The notes: a model not told the origin generated them from the sequence alone. Counted from the first letter of the stretch, positions 1 through 6,745 are shown. The stretch: DNA of 25,409 nucleotides from an uncultured Collinsella sp. (GCA_900551015.1 URUI01000025.1:1-25409); one strand, 5' to 3'. Numbers and translations are program-made.

Positions 1-377
1 CGCGTTACGGCTATGACCGCGGCCTCGCCGGAGACATCCAGCGCATTGAAACGACCGCCGGGATCGTCGTCGGACAGCGCATCGAAGAGGATCTCTACTG
101 TGTCCGGCTGAACGACCCCACCGCTGTGGAGACCGAGATCGGCATACCGTGGGACGGACAGATCCTCTCGGTATCGTATATGGAACTCGGCGATCCCGGT
201 ACCCCGCACGCCGTTTTGGAGCTGCCGGAATGGGACACAATGCCGGAGGATGAGCTGCGCTCGCTCGGCGCCGACGTGACGCGCATCGCAGCCGAGTCGC
301 CCACCTGCGTCTTTGGCGGCCGCGAAGTCATCGCCAAGAGCAACGCCGACTTTAACGTCGTCGACCTGATGGGCTAA
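1..377 (+). CDS. dapF: 3'-truncated diaminopimelate epimerase-like gene (probable pseudogene), 5' end outside window
   Basis: The frame is open from base 3 to the TAA at 375-377 and gives about 124 residues without the N-terminus. The segment aligns by eye with the middle of DapF: RYGYDRGLAGD and IETTAGIV match the end of domain 1, and ELGDPGTPHAVLELP matches the conserved GxPHxV turn. ELRSLGA and NADFNVVDLMG match the stretch just before the second catalytic motif. DapF interconverts LL- and meso-diaminopimelate for lysine and peptidoglycan synthesis, and needs two cysteines. The second one, in a YERG-GET-ACGTG motif, should follow here, but translation stops at DLMG and nothing like it is found in other frames downstream. 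About 90-100 C-terminal residues are therefore missing, and a short palindrome begins 13 bp after the stop. The family call is fairly firm; loss of activity is inferred. Confidence 0.6.
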   Translation, partial: RYGYDRGLAGDIQRIETTAGIVVGQRIEEDLYCVRLNDPTAVETEIGIPWDGQILSVSYMELGDPGTPHAVLELPEWDTMPEDELRSLGADVTRIAAESPTCVFGGREVIAKSNADFNVVDLMG

Positions 378-390
378 CCACAGCAAGCAA

Positions 391-427
391 AACCACTACA
401 AAGGGGACAGGCCCCTTTGTAGTGGTT
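391..427. repeat. Short perfect palindrome after dapF-like fragment
   Basis: Arms of 16 bp (391-406 and 412-427, AACCACTACAAAGGGG and its complement) are separated by the 5-nt loop ACAGG. The AAAGGGGACAGG string recurs in the hairpin at 1127-1165. It may act as a transcription stop between the dapF fragment and hicA, but neither side has a T-run, so it is better described as a dispersed palindromic repeat. Confidence 0.7.
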
Positions 428-434
428 CGAACAC

Positions 435-463
435 TTGTTCTATACGTACACATGTTCTATAGT
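435..463 (+). promoter_or_regulatory. Candidate hicAB promoter
   Basis: A TTGTTC -35 box (435-440) and TATAGT -10 box (458-463) are exactly 17 bp apart. Each lies in a copy of TGTTCTATA (436-444 and 453-461), so a direct repeat covers both promoter elements. The predicted start lies about 55 bp upstream of hicA. Confidence 0.5.
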
Positions 464-489
464 ATGGGTGATTGCATCGGATCAAAATT

Positions 490-508
490 GCAACTAGAAT
501 ATAGTTGC
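490..508. promoter_or_regulatory. Candidate HicB operator palindrome
   Basis: GCAACTA and TAGTTGC form 7-bp inverted arms around a 5-bp centre, between the candidate promoter and hicA. HicB antitoxins usually autorepress through palindromes of this kind. The position fits, but the assignment is inferred. Confidence 0.4.
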
Positions 509-523
509 AGAATGTGAGGCGGG

Positions 524-787
524 ATGACTCGAGCCGATAAACTCATCGCCCAACTGTTTAGCTGCCCTTCGACGTATCGGTATGCCGATTTTTTAAAAGT
601 CATGGCCTCATATGGCTTTGAAATGGACAGCAAAGGCAAGACATCCGGATCGCGCATTCGCTTCTACAGGCCCTCAGATGGCAGGATGTTCGTGATGCAC
701 GCGCCTCATCCATCTGACGAATTGACAGCGGGGACAATTCGAAACATCGTTCGATTTCTGCAGGATGTCGGAGGCAGTCATGAGTAA
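524..787 (+). CDS. hicA: HicA-family mRNA interferase toxin
   Basis: This 87-residue protein is the toxin of a type II HicAB module. HicA proteins have a dsRNA-binding-like fold and cleave mRNA when released from HicB. The sequence matches a longer HicA subfamily: ADFLKVMASYGFEMDSKGK is followed by SGSRIRFYRP (residues 41-50) and MHAPHPSDELT (58-68). In compact HicA toxins the catalytic His lies in a G-S-H motif; here that position reads GSR (42-44), and histidines occur instead at 59 and 62 in the PHP segment, as is usual for this subfamily. The start at 524 has GTGAGG a few bases upstream. The gene overlaps the 5' end of hicB, so the two are co-transcribed and probably translationally coupled. 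Confidence 0.8.
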   Translation: MTRADKLIAQLFSCPSTYRYADFLKVMASYGFEMDSKGKTSGSRIRFYRPSDGRMFVMHAPHPSDELTAGTIRNIVRFLQDVGGSHE

Positions 788-1109
788 CGTTTTGGCATAC
801 AAGGGCTATTTCGCCCCAGTCGAGTTCGATGCCGAGCAGCATGTACTAACAGGTATGGTCGCCGGCATTAGGGACGCAATTGTATTTGAAGGCTCCAAGG
901 CTGAAGAAGTGGAGCAATGCTTCCACGACGCCGTCGACGATTACCTTGAGTTTTGTGCCGAAAAGGGCAAGGAACCAGAGCGGGCTTTTAAGGGCTCGTT
1001 CAATGTGAGAACAGGCTCCGAGCTTCACAAGCAGGCAGCACTGGCGGCGGCAAAGAAGGGCGAGTCACTCAATAAGTTTGTGACCGAAGCAATCGCCGCG
1101 GCGTTATAG
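780..1109 (+). CDS. hicB: HicB-family antitoxin
   Basis: The antitoxin partner of hicA, 109 residues from the ATG at 780. An in-frame ATG at 765 exists, but 780 has GGAGG at 770-774 with a 5-nt spacer and forms an ATGAGTAA overlap with the hicA stop, so it is preferred. Residues 1-70 form the HicB partial RNase H-like fold (YKGYFAPVEFDAEQH, then GSKAEEVEQCFHDAVDDYLEF). The C-terminus, FNVRTGSELHKQAALAAAKK to SLNKFVTEAI, is a ribbon-helix-helix DNA-binding domain of the Arc/MetJ type. The protein should neutralise HicA by direct binding and repress the operon through the upstream palindrome. Toxin-first gene order is normal for hicAB. Confidence 0.85.
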   Translation: MSNVLAYKGYFAPVEFDAEQHVLTGMVAGIRDAIVFEGSKAEEVEQCFHDAVDDYLEFCAEKGKEPERAFKGSFNVRTGSELHKQAALAAAKKGESLNKFVTEAIAAAL

Positions 1110-1126
1110 CGTTAACGCATGGGCCA

Positions 1127-1165
1127 AAACCACCACAAAGGGGACAGGCACCTTTGTGGTGGTTT
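1127..1165. repeat. Palindromic repeat after hicB
   Basis: Perfect 15-bp arms (1127-1141 and 1151-1165, AAACCACCACAAAGG and complement) enclose a GGACAGGCA loop. Same design as 391-427, so the hicAB module is bracketed by two related hairpins. Confidence 0.7.
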
Positions 1166-1182
1166 CGACATTTGCCCAGATA

Positions 1183-1221
1183 AAACCTGCCAAAATAAAC
1201 CTGTCCCTTTTTGGTAGGTTT
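1183..1221. repeat. Palindromic repeat, AAACCTGCCAAAA family
   Basis: AAACCTGCCAAAA (1183-1195) pairs with TTTTGGTAGGTTT (1209-1221) with one G-T position; the loop is TAAACCTGTCCCT. The same hairpin occurs in opposite orientation upstream of the HAD gene (12762-12796), and a half copy sits at the end of the GNAT gene near 20530. Confidence 0.65.
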
Positions 1222-1237
1222 GGGAGAGGAAGCCGGG

Positions 1238-1834
1238 ATGGACAAGGCTGAGTTGCGGCGGGCGGTGATTGCTCGGCGCGATGCTCTTGATTTGGACTTG
1301 CGGGCGGCGAAGTCTGCTGATATCTGTGCGCGGCTGGTTGAGCTGCTGGGCCGCTTGGATGCCGCGGCGCCGCACACCGTTGCCGTCTATGCCGCGATGG
1401 GTTCCGAAGTCGACTCAGCCGCGTTTGCCGCAGCTGCCTCCAAACGTGGCTGGCGCGTGGCCTATCCGTGCATGCTCTCGGCAACAGACGCCGCAGCTTG
1501 TGGCCAGCGCATGTGTATGCGGGCAGTTGCTGCCGGCGACGCGGACGCGGCTACGTTTATCGCCCACCCCACGCGGGCCTTTGCGGCCACGGACATCGAC
1601 AGCAGCCGCTTCCCTATCGTGCCTGCCGAAGCTCTCGACATGATCGTCGTGCCGCTCGTAGCATTCGACCGCACCGGCACGCGCCTAGGCTACGGCGGCG
1701 GCTGCTATGACCGCTACCTGCCCATGCTCTCGCCCGCATGCCAAATCATCGGCATCGCCTTTGACGAGCAGCGTGTCGACCACGTTCCCACCGATGCCCA
1801 CGACCTGCCGCTGCCCAACATCATCAGCGCCTAA
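1238..1834 (+). CDS. 5-formyltetrahydrofolate cyclo-ligase
   Basis: This cytosolic enzyme converts 5-formyltetrahydrofolate and ATP to 5,10-methenyltetrahydrofolate, returning a storage form to the one-carbon pool. The 198-residue product has the family's usual length. The diagnostic phosphate-binding motif is LGYGGGCYDRYL near residue 150, preceded by IVVPLVAFDRTGTRLG; the N-terminal K-ELRR-R motif (MDKAELRRAVIARRDAL) is also typical. I chose ATG 1238 because GAGAGGA lies about 7 nt upstream; the TTG at 1211 falls inside a palindromic repeat and adds no conserved residues. The gene appears monocistronic, between hicAB and the CCACGCTC repeat array. Confidence 0.88.
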   Translation: MDKAELRRAVIARRDALDLDLRAAKSADICARLVELLGRLDAAAPHTVAVYAAMGSEVDSAAFAAAASKRGWRVAYPCMLSATDAAACGQRMCMRAVAAGDADAATFIAHPTRAFAATDIDSSRFPIVPAEALDMIVVPLVAFDRTGTRLGYGGGCYDRYLPMLSPACQIIGIAFDEQRVDHVPTDAHDLPLPNIISA

Positions 1835-1860
1835 CGGCTGGCACGCTGCACCCCACAAAA

Positions 1861-2028
1861 ATGAGCGTGGAAAATTTCCCACTTTGGGCCTGTTCGGGGG
1901 CAAAAAACGGGAGATTATCCACGCTCATTATTCAAACGTCCGATAATCCACGCTCGTGTGTCCGAAAATCCACGCTCAACCAAATCGCGTCTAAATTCCC
2001 ACGCTCATCCGTCCGGATTTCCACGCTC
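1861..2028. repeat. CCACGCTC repeat array, copy 1 (large hairpin plus tandem units)
   Basis: The first 68 bp (1861-1928) form an imperfect hairpin with ATGAGCGTGG and CCACGCTCAT ends. Units carrying CCACGCTC follow at 1919, 1948, 1970, 1999 and 2021, giving spacings of 29, 22, 29 and 22 bp. Most units end in GTCCG. A shorter copy in the same orientation is at 3314-3406, so the AbiEi-like gene lies between them. This fills most of the 220-bp gap after the cyclo-ligase gene; the function is unknown. Confidence 0.8.
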
Positions 2029-2054
2029 GTGCAGCCTAACGCCCTGCCACCGCC

Positions 2055-3017
2055 TCAGCATGCACGCGGCACGCCGGCAACCTTGAGCTTGCGATCGAGC
2101 TTTGTCGGGTCCCTTAGATCATCCCAGCACAAGCGCACAATCTTACAGTTATCGAGCAGCGAAAGCCTCGACTCGCGCTGGCGCTCATCAAATTGCGCCT
2201 TTGCAAGCTTGCCCTCCTCCGCCGCCTTCTCGCTTTTAACGAATCCGTCGAACTCCCCAATAATCAACCGGTCACCCACGCGCCACAAATAGTCAACGCG
2301 ATACGGCCGTCCCGGCTCAACCGGGTCGAACAGCTCAATTTGCAGCTCCGGCGTCTGCCAGCCGCGCTCGATCATCAGGGCGCGCGCCTTGGACTCGCCA
2401 CCGCTTTCCGACAGGCCATCGGCATACCGTGCAACCCTGCGCGCCGTCACAACACCGCGACGATTTAAGCCAAGCTTGTTGACTGCCTCAACGAGATGCT
2501 CCTTCGACAACAGCTGCTCATGAAGCGCCGAGTCCGCAATGATCAGTCCCTCGACAAACGATGCATCGACCAGGCAATCCGTAATCGTTTGATCGATATC
2601 GGTCACGGCAATGTCCATCTGGGTGGCCCGTGTTTGACGAACATAACGATGGCGAACGACCTGAGAGCCCGGCGTCGTTGATTGTGCCGGTGCCACGGCG
2701 ATATGGATGTGCGTCAAATTGGCATGCGAAACCGAAAGGCCATAGACAACGGCCGCCGTATAGGAGCAAAACGTCCAGTCGGGGTGCTTTTGCGCAAGCG
2801 CCCGCACCCGATGCAGATAACGCTGCCGAAACTTGAGCTCGGACCAGTATTCCGGACGCGCATACAACCCCGGCATGACCACCTTGAGACTTCCCGCCGC
2901 CACCCGCCGCTCAATCTGCTTTGCCTCCGCCGTCGTACGCGCGTACACGCAGCTCATCTGCTGCTCGCACGCTTTAATGTGGCCTGTGAGTCTTTGATTC
3001 GCCGTCGCGTTTGCCAT
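2055..3017 (-). CDS. AbiEi-like winged-helix protein with C-terminal PD-(D/E)XK/DUF559-like domain
   Basis: A 320-residue protein from the ATG at 3017, chosen because GGGAGG lies just upstream; the longer reading frame to 3080 lacks such a site. Residues about 17-55 resemble the winged-helix start of AbiEi-type antitoxins (IERRVAAGSLKVVMPGLYA), followed by an AbiEi-like middle region. The C-terminus looks like a restriction-endonuclease fold: E208 in SGGESKAR, D242 in YRVDYLW, then E255/D257/K261 in IIGEFDGFVK, as in DUF559/Vsr-like proteins. No AbiEii nucleotidyltransferase toxin is adjacent, so a standard type IV toxin-antitoxin role is doubtful. Two identical 13-bp repeats upstream suggest autoregulation. 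The gene is bracketed by two copies of the CCACGCTC repeat. The fold assignment is from motifs by eye and the function is unknown. Confidence 0.6.
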   Translation of the reverse strand: MANATANQRLTGHIKACEQQMSCVYARTTAEAKQIERRVAAGSLKVVMPGLYARPEYWSELKFRQRYLHRVRALAQKHPDWTFCSYTAAVVYGLSVSHANLTHIHIAVAPAQSTTPGSQVVRHRYVRQTRATQMDIAVTDIDQTITDCLVDASFVEGLIIADSALHEQLLSKEHLVEAVNKLGLNRRGVVTARRVARYADGLSESGGESKARALMIERGWQTPELQIELFDPVEPGRPYRVDYLWRVGDRLIIGEFDGFVKSEKAAEEGKLAKAQFDERQRESRLSLLDNCKIVRLCWDDLRDPTKLDRKLKVAGVPRAC

Positions 3018-3072
3018 GTCGCCTCCCAACTCTTGGAACGGCGCCAACGTACCAGACGGTTTCATGCGAAGT

Positions 3073-3107
3073 CTGACCAAATGCTGTCCAGCAGCTGACC
3101 AAATGCT
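3073..3107. promoter_or_regulatory. 13-bp direct repeats upstream of AbiEi-like gene
   Basis: CTGACCAAATGCT occurs identically at 3073-3085 and 3095-3107, 22 bp apart (two helical turns), 56-90 bp upstream of the start codon. This suits an operator read by the winged-helix domain of the gene's own product. The rest of the 438-bp gap between the AbiEi-like gene and metA holds the second CCACGCTC array and no gene I can support. Confidence 0.4.
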
Positions 3108-3313
3108 TGACGGTTTTGGACGTTTTAGGTTAATGGCTTATATCTGCAGGTAGAACGGTTGTCGAGAGGTCCCTGTCTCCACATCTTTATGCCTCAAAAG
3201 CCGTCGATTTCCTTAAAAGAAAATATGCTGTGGCTCGAAACTACCTAGTTTGCGATGCTGTCCGTAAACACTCGACGCGTGGTGCTGCCGCCTACGACAG
3301 CCGCAGAAAAATC

Positions 3314-3406
3314 GAGCGTGGAAAATCTCCCACTTTGGGCCTGTTCCTCGACCAAAAGTGGGAGATTATCCACGCTCATTCAACATGCGTCCGATTATCC
3401 ACGCTC
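3314..3406. repeat. CCACGCTC repeat array, copy 2
   Basis: GAGCGTGG at 3314 and CCACGCTC at 3370 close a hairpin whose arms continue as AAAATCTCCCACTTT and AAAGTGGGAGATTAT. The 56-bp offset between these motifs is the same as in copy 1. One further CCACGCTC unit follows 29 bp on, at 3399. The CCCACTTTGGGCCTGTTC stretch is shared with copy 1. Confidence 0.8.
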
Positions 3407-3455
3407 GTCGCGTAGCGGCCACGATAACCGCCGCAGCCACAGCCACGACAGCGGC

Positions 3456-4382
3456 CTAGTGCTCCTCGCCGGCGCGGGCCAGGTCGTAGGGCGTGGTCTG
3501 GTAGACGTAGTAGTTGAGCCAGTTGGTGTAGAGCAGCTGAGCCTGGCTGCGCCAGACGTTGCGCGGCTCGGCGGTGGGATCGTCGCCCGGGAAGTAATGC
3601 GCCGGCACCTGAGGGTTGAGCCCGCGCTTCACGTCGCGCTCGTACTCCAGGCGCAGCGTGTCGGTATCGTACTCGGGATGGCCAAAGACAAAAAAGCGGC
3701 GGCTGTCGGTCGACTTGACGATATACAGGCCTACCTCGTCGGACACGGCCACGACTTCAAGCTGCGGCTCGGCCTCCACGTCCTCGCGGCGCACATCGGT
3801 GTTGCGCGAATGCACGGCATAGAAGCGGTCGTCAAAGCCGCGGACCAGCGGGCTTTGCGGTTTCACCAGATAATGCTCAAATACGCCGCTCGCCTTTGCC
3901 GGCAGGTCGTACTTCTGGATACCGTAATGATGGTAGAGCCCCGCCTGCGCGCCCCAACAAATGTGCAGCGTGGAGTGCACGTGCGTGGTGGACCAATCCA
4001 TGATCTGGCAGAGCTCGGGCCAGTAGTCGACCTCCTCGAACGGCATCTGCTCCACCGGCGCGCCCGTGATGATCAGGCCGTCGTAGTGGATGTCGCGGAT
4101 GTCGTCGAACGTGCGGTAGAACGTCTCCAGGTGGCCGGCGCTCACGTGCGTGGCCTCGTGCGTCTTGGTGCGCAGCAGGTCCACCTCCACCTGCAACGGC
4201 GTGTTGGAGAGTTTGCGCATAATCTGCGTCTCGGTGGCGATCTTGGTGGGCATGAGGTTGAGGATGAGCACACGCAGCGGACGGATGTCCTGGTGCAGCG
4301 CGCGGTACTCGGTCATGACAAAGATGTTCTCGCTCTCGAGCTGCGCGGCGGCAGGGAGGGCGTCGGGGATGCGAATGGGCAT
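3456..4382 (-). CDS. metA: Homoserine O-acetyltransferase (MetA/HTS family)
   Basis: This enzyme activates the hydroxyl of homoserine with an acyl-CoA, the first committed step of methionine synthesis. The 308-residue length is standard. The glutamine-amidotransferase-like active site is complete: C142 in HICWGAQA is the nucleophile, and H235 and E237 in FVFGHPEYD complete the triad. Residue 111 is Glu (TGAPVEQ), where succinyl-CoA enzymes such as that of E. coli have Gly. A Glu here is known to set acetyl-CoA preference in B. cereus MetA, so the product should be O-acetylhomoserine. ATG 4382 has AAGGAG five bases upstream. The gene is divergent from the dehydrogenase at 4594. I saw no SAM riboswitch in the leader. 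Confidence 0.93.
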   Translation of the reverse strand: MPIRIPDALPAAAQLESENIFVMTEYRALHQDIRPLRVLILNLMPTKIATETQIMRKLSNTPLQVEVDLLRTKTHEATHVSAGHLETFYRTFDDIRDIHYDGLIITGAPVEQMPFEEVDYWPELCQIMDWSTTHVHSTLHICWGAQAGLYHHYGIQKYDLPAKASGVFEHYLVKPQSPLVRGFDDRFYAVHSRNTDVRREDVEAEPQLEVVAVSDEVGLYIVKSTDSRRFFVFGHPEYDTDTLRLEYERDVKRGLNPQVPAHYFPGDDPTAEPRNVWRSQAQLLYTNWLNYYVYQTTPYDLARAGEEH

Positions 4383-4528
4383 GGATGCTCCTTACGAGTC
4401 AGTTGCAGCTATGGTACAACGAGCGGCCCCATCCGCGCGAGCACATCGCCCGGCGATGTCGCCAGCGGCCCAAATCACTCCAAAAGTAGAGATTAAAGCA
4501 TGTCCCAAAAATCTACTTCGCTTTAGCT

Positions 4529-4557
4529 TAGCAAAGTGACAGCAGGACGCTACAATG
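4529..4557 (+). promoter_or_regulatory. Candidate promoter of hydroxyacid dehydrogenase gene
   Basis: TTAGCA (4529-4534) and TACAAT (4552-4557) are 17 bp apart, about 37 bp upstream of the start codon. A small inverted repeat (AAGTAGA/TCTACTT, 4485-4519) lies just upstream. The rest of the 211-bp divergent region to metA shows no other clear feature. Confidence 0.45.
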
Positions 4558-4593
4558 GTTCGATGCGAGAAACTCGGCCGAAAGGATACATAT

Positions 4594-5571
4594 ATGTACC
4601 AGACGCGTAAGATCGGTGTGGTCGGCCAGGGCCACGTAGGAGCACATGTCGCCAACAGCCTGCTCATGCAGGGCATTGCCGATGAGCTGTACCTGTGCGA
4701 TATCAACGAGACCAAGGTGACATCCGAGGTCCAGGACCTGCGCGACTCCCTTTCGTTTGTCCCGTACAACACCAAGATCGTCAACTGCTACGACCACTAC
4801 GAGGAGCTGGCCTGCTGCGACGTCATCGTCAACGCTGCCGGCAAGGTCGCGCTGGCCGCCGGCAACCGCGACGGTGAGCTGTTCTTTACCACCGACGCCG
4901 CCCGCACCTTTGCCAAGCGCATCGTCGACGCCGGCTTTGACGGCATCTTCGTGAGCATCTCCAACCCCTGCGACGTCGTGTGCACCGAGCTGTGGCACCT
5001 GACCGGCTACGATCCCAAGAAGATCATCGGCTCGGGCTGCGGTCTGGACTCCGCCCGCCTGCGCACCGAGATCTCCAAGAAGGTCGGTGTGAGCCCCAAG
5101 TCCATCGACGCCTACATGATCGGCGAGCATGGCTTTAGCCAGCTGGCCGCCTTTAAGGCCGCAACCATCGCCGGCAAGAGCCTCAACGAGCTTCAGGCCG
5201 AAAACCCCGACAAGTACGCCTTTGACCACATGGAGGTCGAGGAGCTCGCGCGCAAGGGCGGCTATGTGACCTACCAGGGCAAGCAGTGCACCGAGTACGC
5301 CGTCGCCAACTCCGCTGCGCGTGTCTGCGCCGCCGTGCTGCACAACGAGCACGCCGTGCTTTCGGCCTCTACGCTCATGACTGGCCAGTATGGCGAAGAG
5401 GGCATCTTTACCTCCCTGCCGTGCGTGATCGGCGCCGAGGGCGTCGAGGAGGTCTACACGCTCGACCTTTCCGAGCACGAGCTCGAGGGCTTCCACAAGA
5501 GCTGCCAGCACATCCGCGACAACATCGCCCAGCTCGACTGGTGGGACGCCGAGGCGTACGACGCAAAGTAG
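4594..5571 (+). CDS. L-2-hydroxyacid dehydrogenase, L-lactate/L-2-hydroxyisocaproate dehydrogenase type
   Basis: An NAD-dependent dehydrogenase of the LDH/MDH family, 325 residues, reducing 2-oxo acids to L-2-hydroxy acids. The Rossmann motif is KIGVVGQGHVGAHVA at the N-terminus. The catalytic Asp and Arg lie in GLDSARLR, the His in IGEHGFSQ, and the pyruvate-side Arg is in AGNRDGEL. At the specificity loop, the Gln that marks true lactate dehydrogenases (VPQKPGETR) aligns with Ala in KVALAAGNR. The spacing and the ARKGGYV segment resemble L-2-hydroxyisocaproate dehydrogenase of Weissella. A bulkier, branched-chain 2-oxo acid is therefore at least as likely a substrate as pyruvate. ATG 4594 is chosen because AAAGGA lies upstream and MYQTRKIG is the natural N-terminus; the ATG at 4555 is within the likely leader. 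Monocistronic, with its own promoter and terminator. Confidence 0.85.
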   Translation: MYQTRKIGVVGQGHVGAHVANSLLMQGIADELYLCDINETKVTSEVQDLRDSLSFVPYNTKIVNCYDHYEELACCDVIVNAAGKVALAAGNRDGELFFTTDAARTFAKRIVDAGFDGIFVSISNPCDVVCTELWHLTGYDPKKIIGSGCGLDSARLRTEISKKVGVSPKSIDAYMIGEHGFSQLAAFKAATIAGKSLNELQAENPDKYAFDHMEVEELARKGGYVTYQGKQCTEYAVANSAARVCAAVLHNEHAVLSASTLMTGQYGEEGIFTSLPCVIGAEGVEEVYTLDLSEHELEGFHKSCQHIRDNIAQLDWWDAEAYDAK

Positions 5572-5616
5572 GCCGCTGGCTACCGCAACCTTGCGAATCT
5601 AAGCGCGATACTAAGC

Positions 5617-5654
5617 GGGCCGCGCCGGAAATCCCCGGCGCGGCCCACTTTTTT
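5617..5654 (+). terminator. Rho-independent terminator after hydroxyacid dehydrogenase gene
   Basis: GGGCCGCGCCGG (5617-5628) pairs perfectly with CCGGCGCGGCCC (5635-5646) and is followed by ACTTTTTTG. It is a textbook intrinsic terminator for the plus strand, and it separates this gene from the convergent SIS gene. Confidence 0.9.
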
Positions 5655-5703
5655 GACTCACGCAGCGCCCTTGCGAATCGAAGGTGAATGGTTTTCCCGT
5701 TAC

Positions 5704-6672
5704 TTAGTACTGCTCGATGCCCATGTAGCGACGGATCTCGGGGCTGTGGTCGAACACCTTGCCGCGGGCGGCGCGCAGCTCGCAGCTCATCGCGTAAAAG
5801 AAGATCGGCTCCAAGAACGAACGCACGCTGGCAGGTACCTCGCCCACGCCGTACTCGAGCGCATCGAGCACCATAATCGTATCGGTGTGCGTGTTGAGGA
5901 ACGCGAGTGCACGCTCCTCCATGGGGCGGCACTCACCCGATCCGAGCTGCACAAAGTAGAACACGCCGGGCTCGGTAGCCTCGAAGGGGCCGTGGAAGTA
6001 CTCGCCGGAGTGGATATAGCAGCAGTGCTGCCACTGCATCTCCATGAGCGAGCAGATGGCCATGGCGTAGGTCTGACTAAAGTTGGGGCCGGACCCCAGG
6101 ATATAGAAGAACTTGTGCTGCTGGCAGAGCTCGGCAAAGCGGGCGCCCAGCTCGGCGTTGACCTTCTCGCGGGCGGCGGGCAGCAGCGCATCCATCTGCT
6201 TGAGGCCTTCGTACATGTCGGCGAGCGCCTCGTAGCCTTCCTGCTGGTCGAGCAGCTCGGCGGCGATCAGAGCGCCGATGCCCTGCGGCACCTCGGCCTG
6301 CGACACACCCTCGCCCCAGGGGTAGACCCAGGTGGTCCACTTGCCGTTGTCGATCTTGGAGCCCTCGCAGTCGGTGAGGACGACGACCTCGGCGCCGGCA
6401 GTCAACGCCATCTCGCAACCGTCGATGACCTCCTGCGTGTTGCCACTGTGGCTGCAGGCGACGACGAGCGACTTCGGCCCCAGGCTCTTGGGGGCCATCA
6501 GGCAAAACTCGCGCGCGGTGTAGACCGTCGAGGCAAACGTAGTGGCCTCGCGCTTGAGCAGCTCGTTAGCCGGCATCAGGTCGATCATCGAACCGCCGCA
6601 GGCGATCCAAAAGACGTTCTCGATCTTACCCTTGCGCTCGATAATTTCCTGAATCAGATCGTGTGCGTTCAC
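5704..6672 (-). CDS. FrlB/FraB-like SIS-domain sugar-phosphate deglycase or isomerase (copy 1)
   Basis: A 322-residue protein with two SIS domains, of the family that includes FrlB (fructoselysine-6-phosphate deglycase) and the glucosamine-6-phosphate synthase isomerase domain. The sugar-phosphate loop is CSHSGNTQE (residues 73-81). SGEYFHGPFEATEPGV (222-237) and the C-terminal RRYMGIEQY closely match E. coli FrlB. E211 and H227 are 16 residues apart, as is the catalytic Glu/His pair I recall for FraB. The likely reaction is splitting of a 6-phosphorylated Amadori compound into hexose 6-phosphate and a free amine; the exact substrate is unknown. GTG 6672 has AAGGAGGA 8 nt upstream. It follows a GntR/UTRA gene, and paired boxes with a promoter in the gap suggest control by that regulator. 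No transporter is adjacent. Confidence 0.8.
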   Translation of the reverse strand: MNAHDLIQEIIERKGKIENVFWIACGGSMIDLMPANELLKREATTFASTVYTAREFCLMAPKSLGPKSLVVACSHSGNTQEVIDGCEMALTAGAEVVVLTDCEGSKIDNGKWTTWVYPWGEGVSQAEVPQGIGALIAAELLDQQEGYEALADMYEGLKQMDALLPAAREKVNAELGARFAELCQQHKFFYILGSGPNFSQTYAMAICSLMEMQWQHCCYIHSGEYFHGPFEATEPGVFYFVQLGSGECRPMEERALAFLNTHTDTIMVLDALEYGVGEVPASVRSFLEPIFFYAMSCELRAARGKVFDHSPEIRRYMGIEQY

Positions 6673-6728
6673 GGTGACGCTCCTCCTTGTGTGGCGGCTT
6701 TGGACGACGGCAGCTCGTACCTGCAGTC

Positions 6729-6745
6729 GTTCTATGTTGTTCTAT
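6729..6745. promoter_or_regulatory. GTTCTAT direct-repeat box, proximal operator of SIS gene 1
   Basis: GTTCTATGTTGTTCTAT contains GTTCTAT twice with a 10-bp period. It starts at the -10 edge and covers the expected transcription start. An identical 17-mer is at 6791-6807, 62 bp away. It is a probable binding site for the GntR/UTRA product encoded just upstream. Confidence 0.6.

Noticed and set aside
435..461. TGTTCTATA repeats at the hicAB promoter as additional GntR regulator 1 sites
   Set aside because: The copies are 17 bp apart rather than 10 and coincide with promoter hexamers, so resemblance to the 6729/6791 boxes is probably chance.
1908..1930. TTATCCACG strings in the CCACGCTC arrays resemble DnaA boxes (TTATNCACA), suggesting an origin
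   Set aside because: The last base mismatches, other units read AAATCCAC or ATTCCCAC, and no dnaA, dnaN or A/T-rich unwinding region is nearby.
1861..2028. Possible CRISPR array from regularly spaced repeats
   Set aside because: Only about 8-12 bases repeat per unit, spacings of 22/29 bp are too short for repeat plus spacer, and there are no cas genes.
3230..3415. Small plus-strand reading frame of 61 codons upstream of metA
   Set aside because: It has a GTG start without a ribosome site, its second half is translated CCACGCTC repeat, and it resembles no family I know.
4383..4560. SAM riboswitch in the metA leader
   Set aside because: I could not find the conserved SAM-I or SAM-II core sequences or a terminator/antiterminator pair in this stretch.
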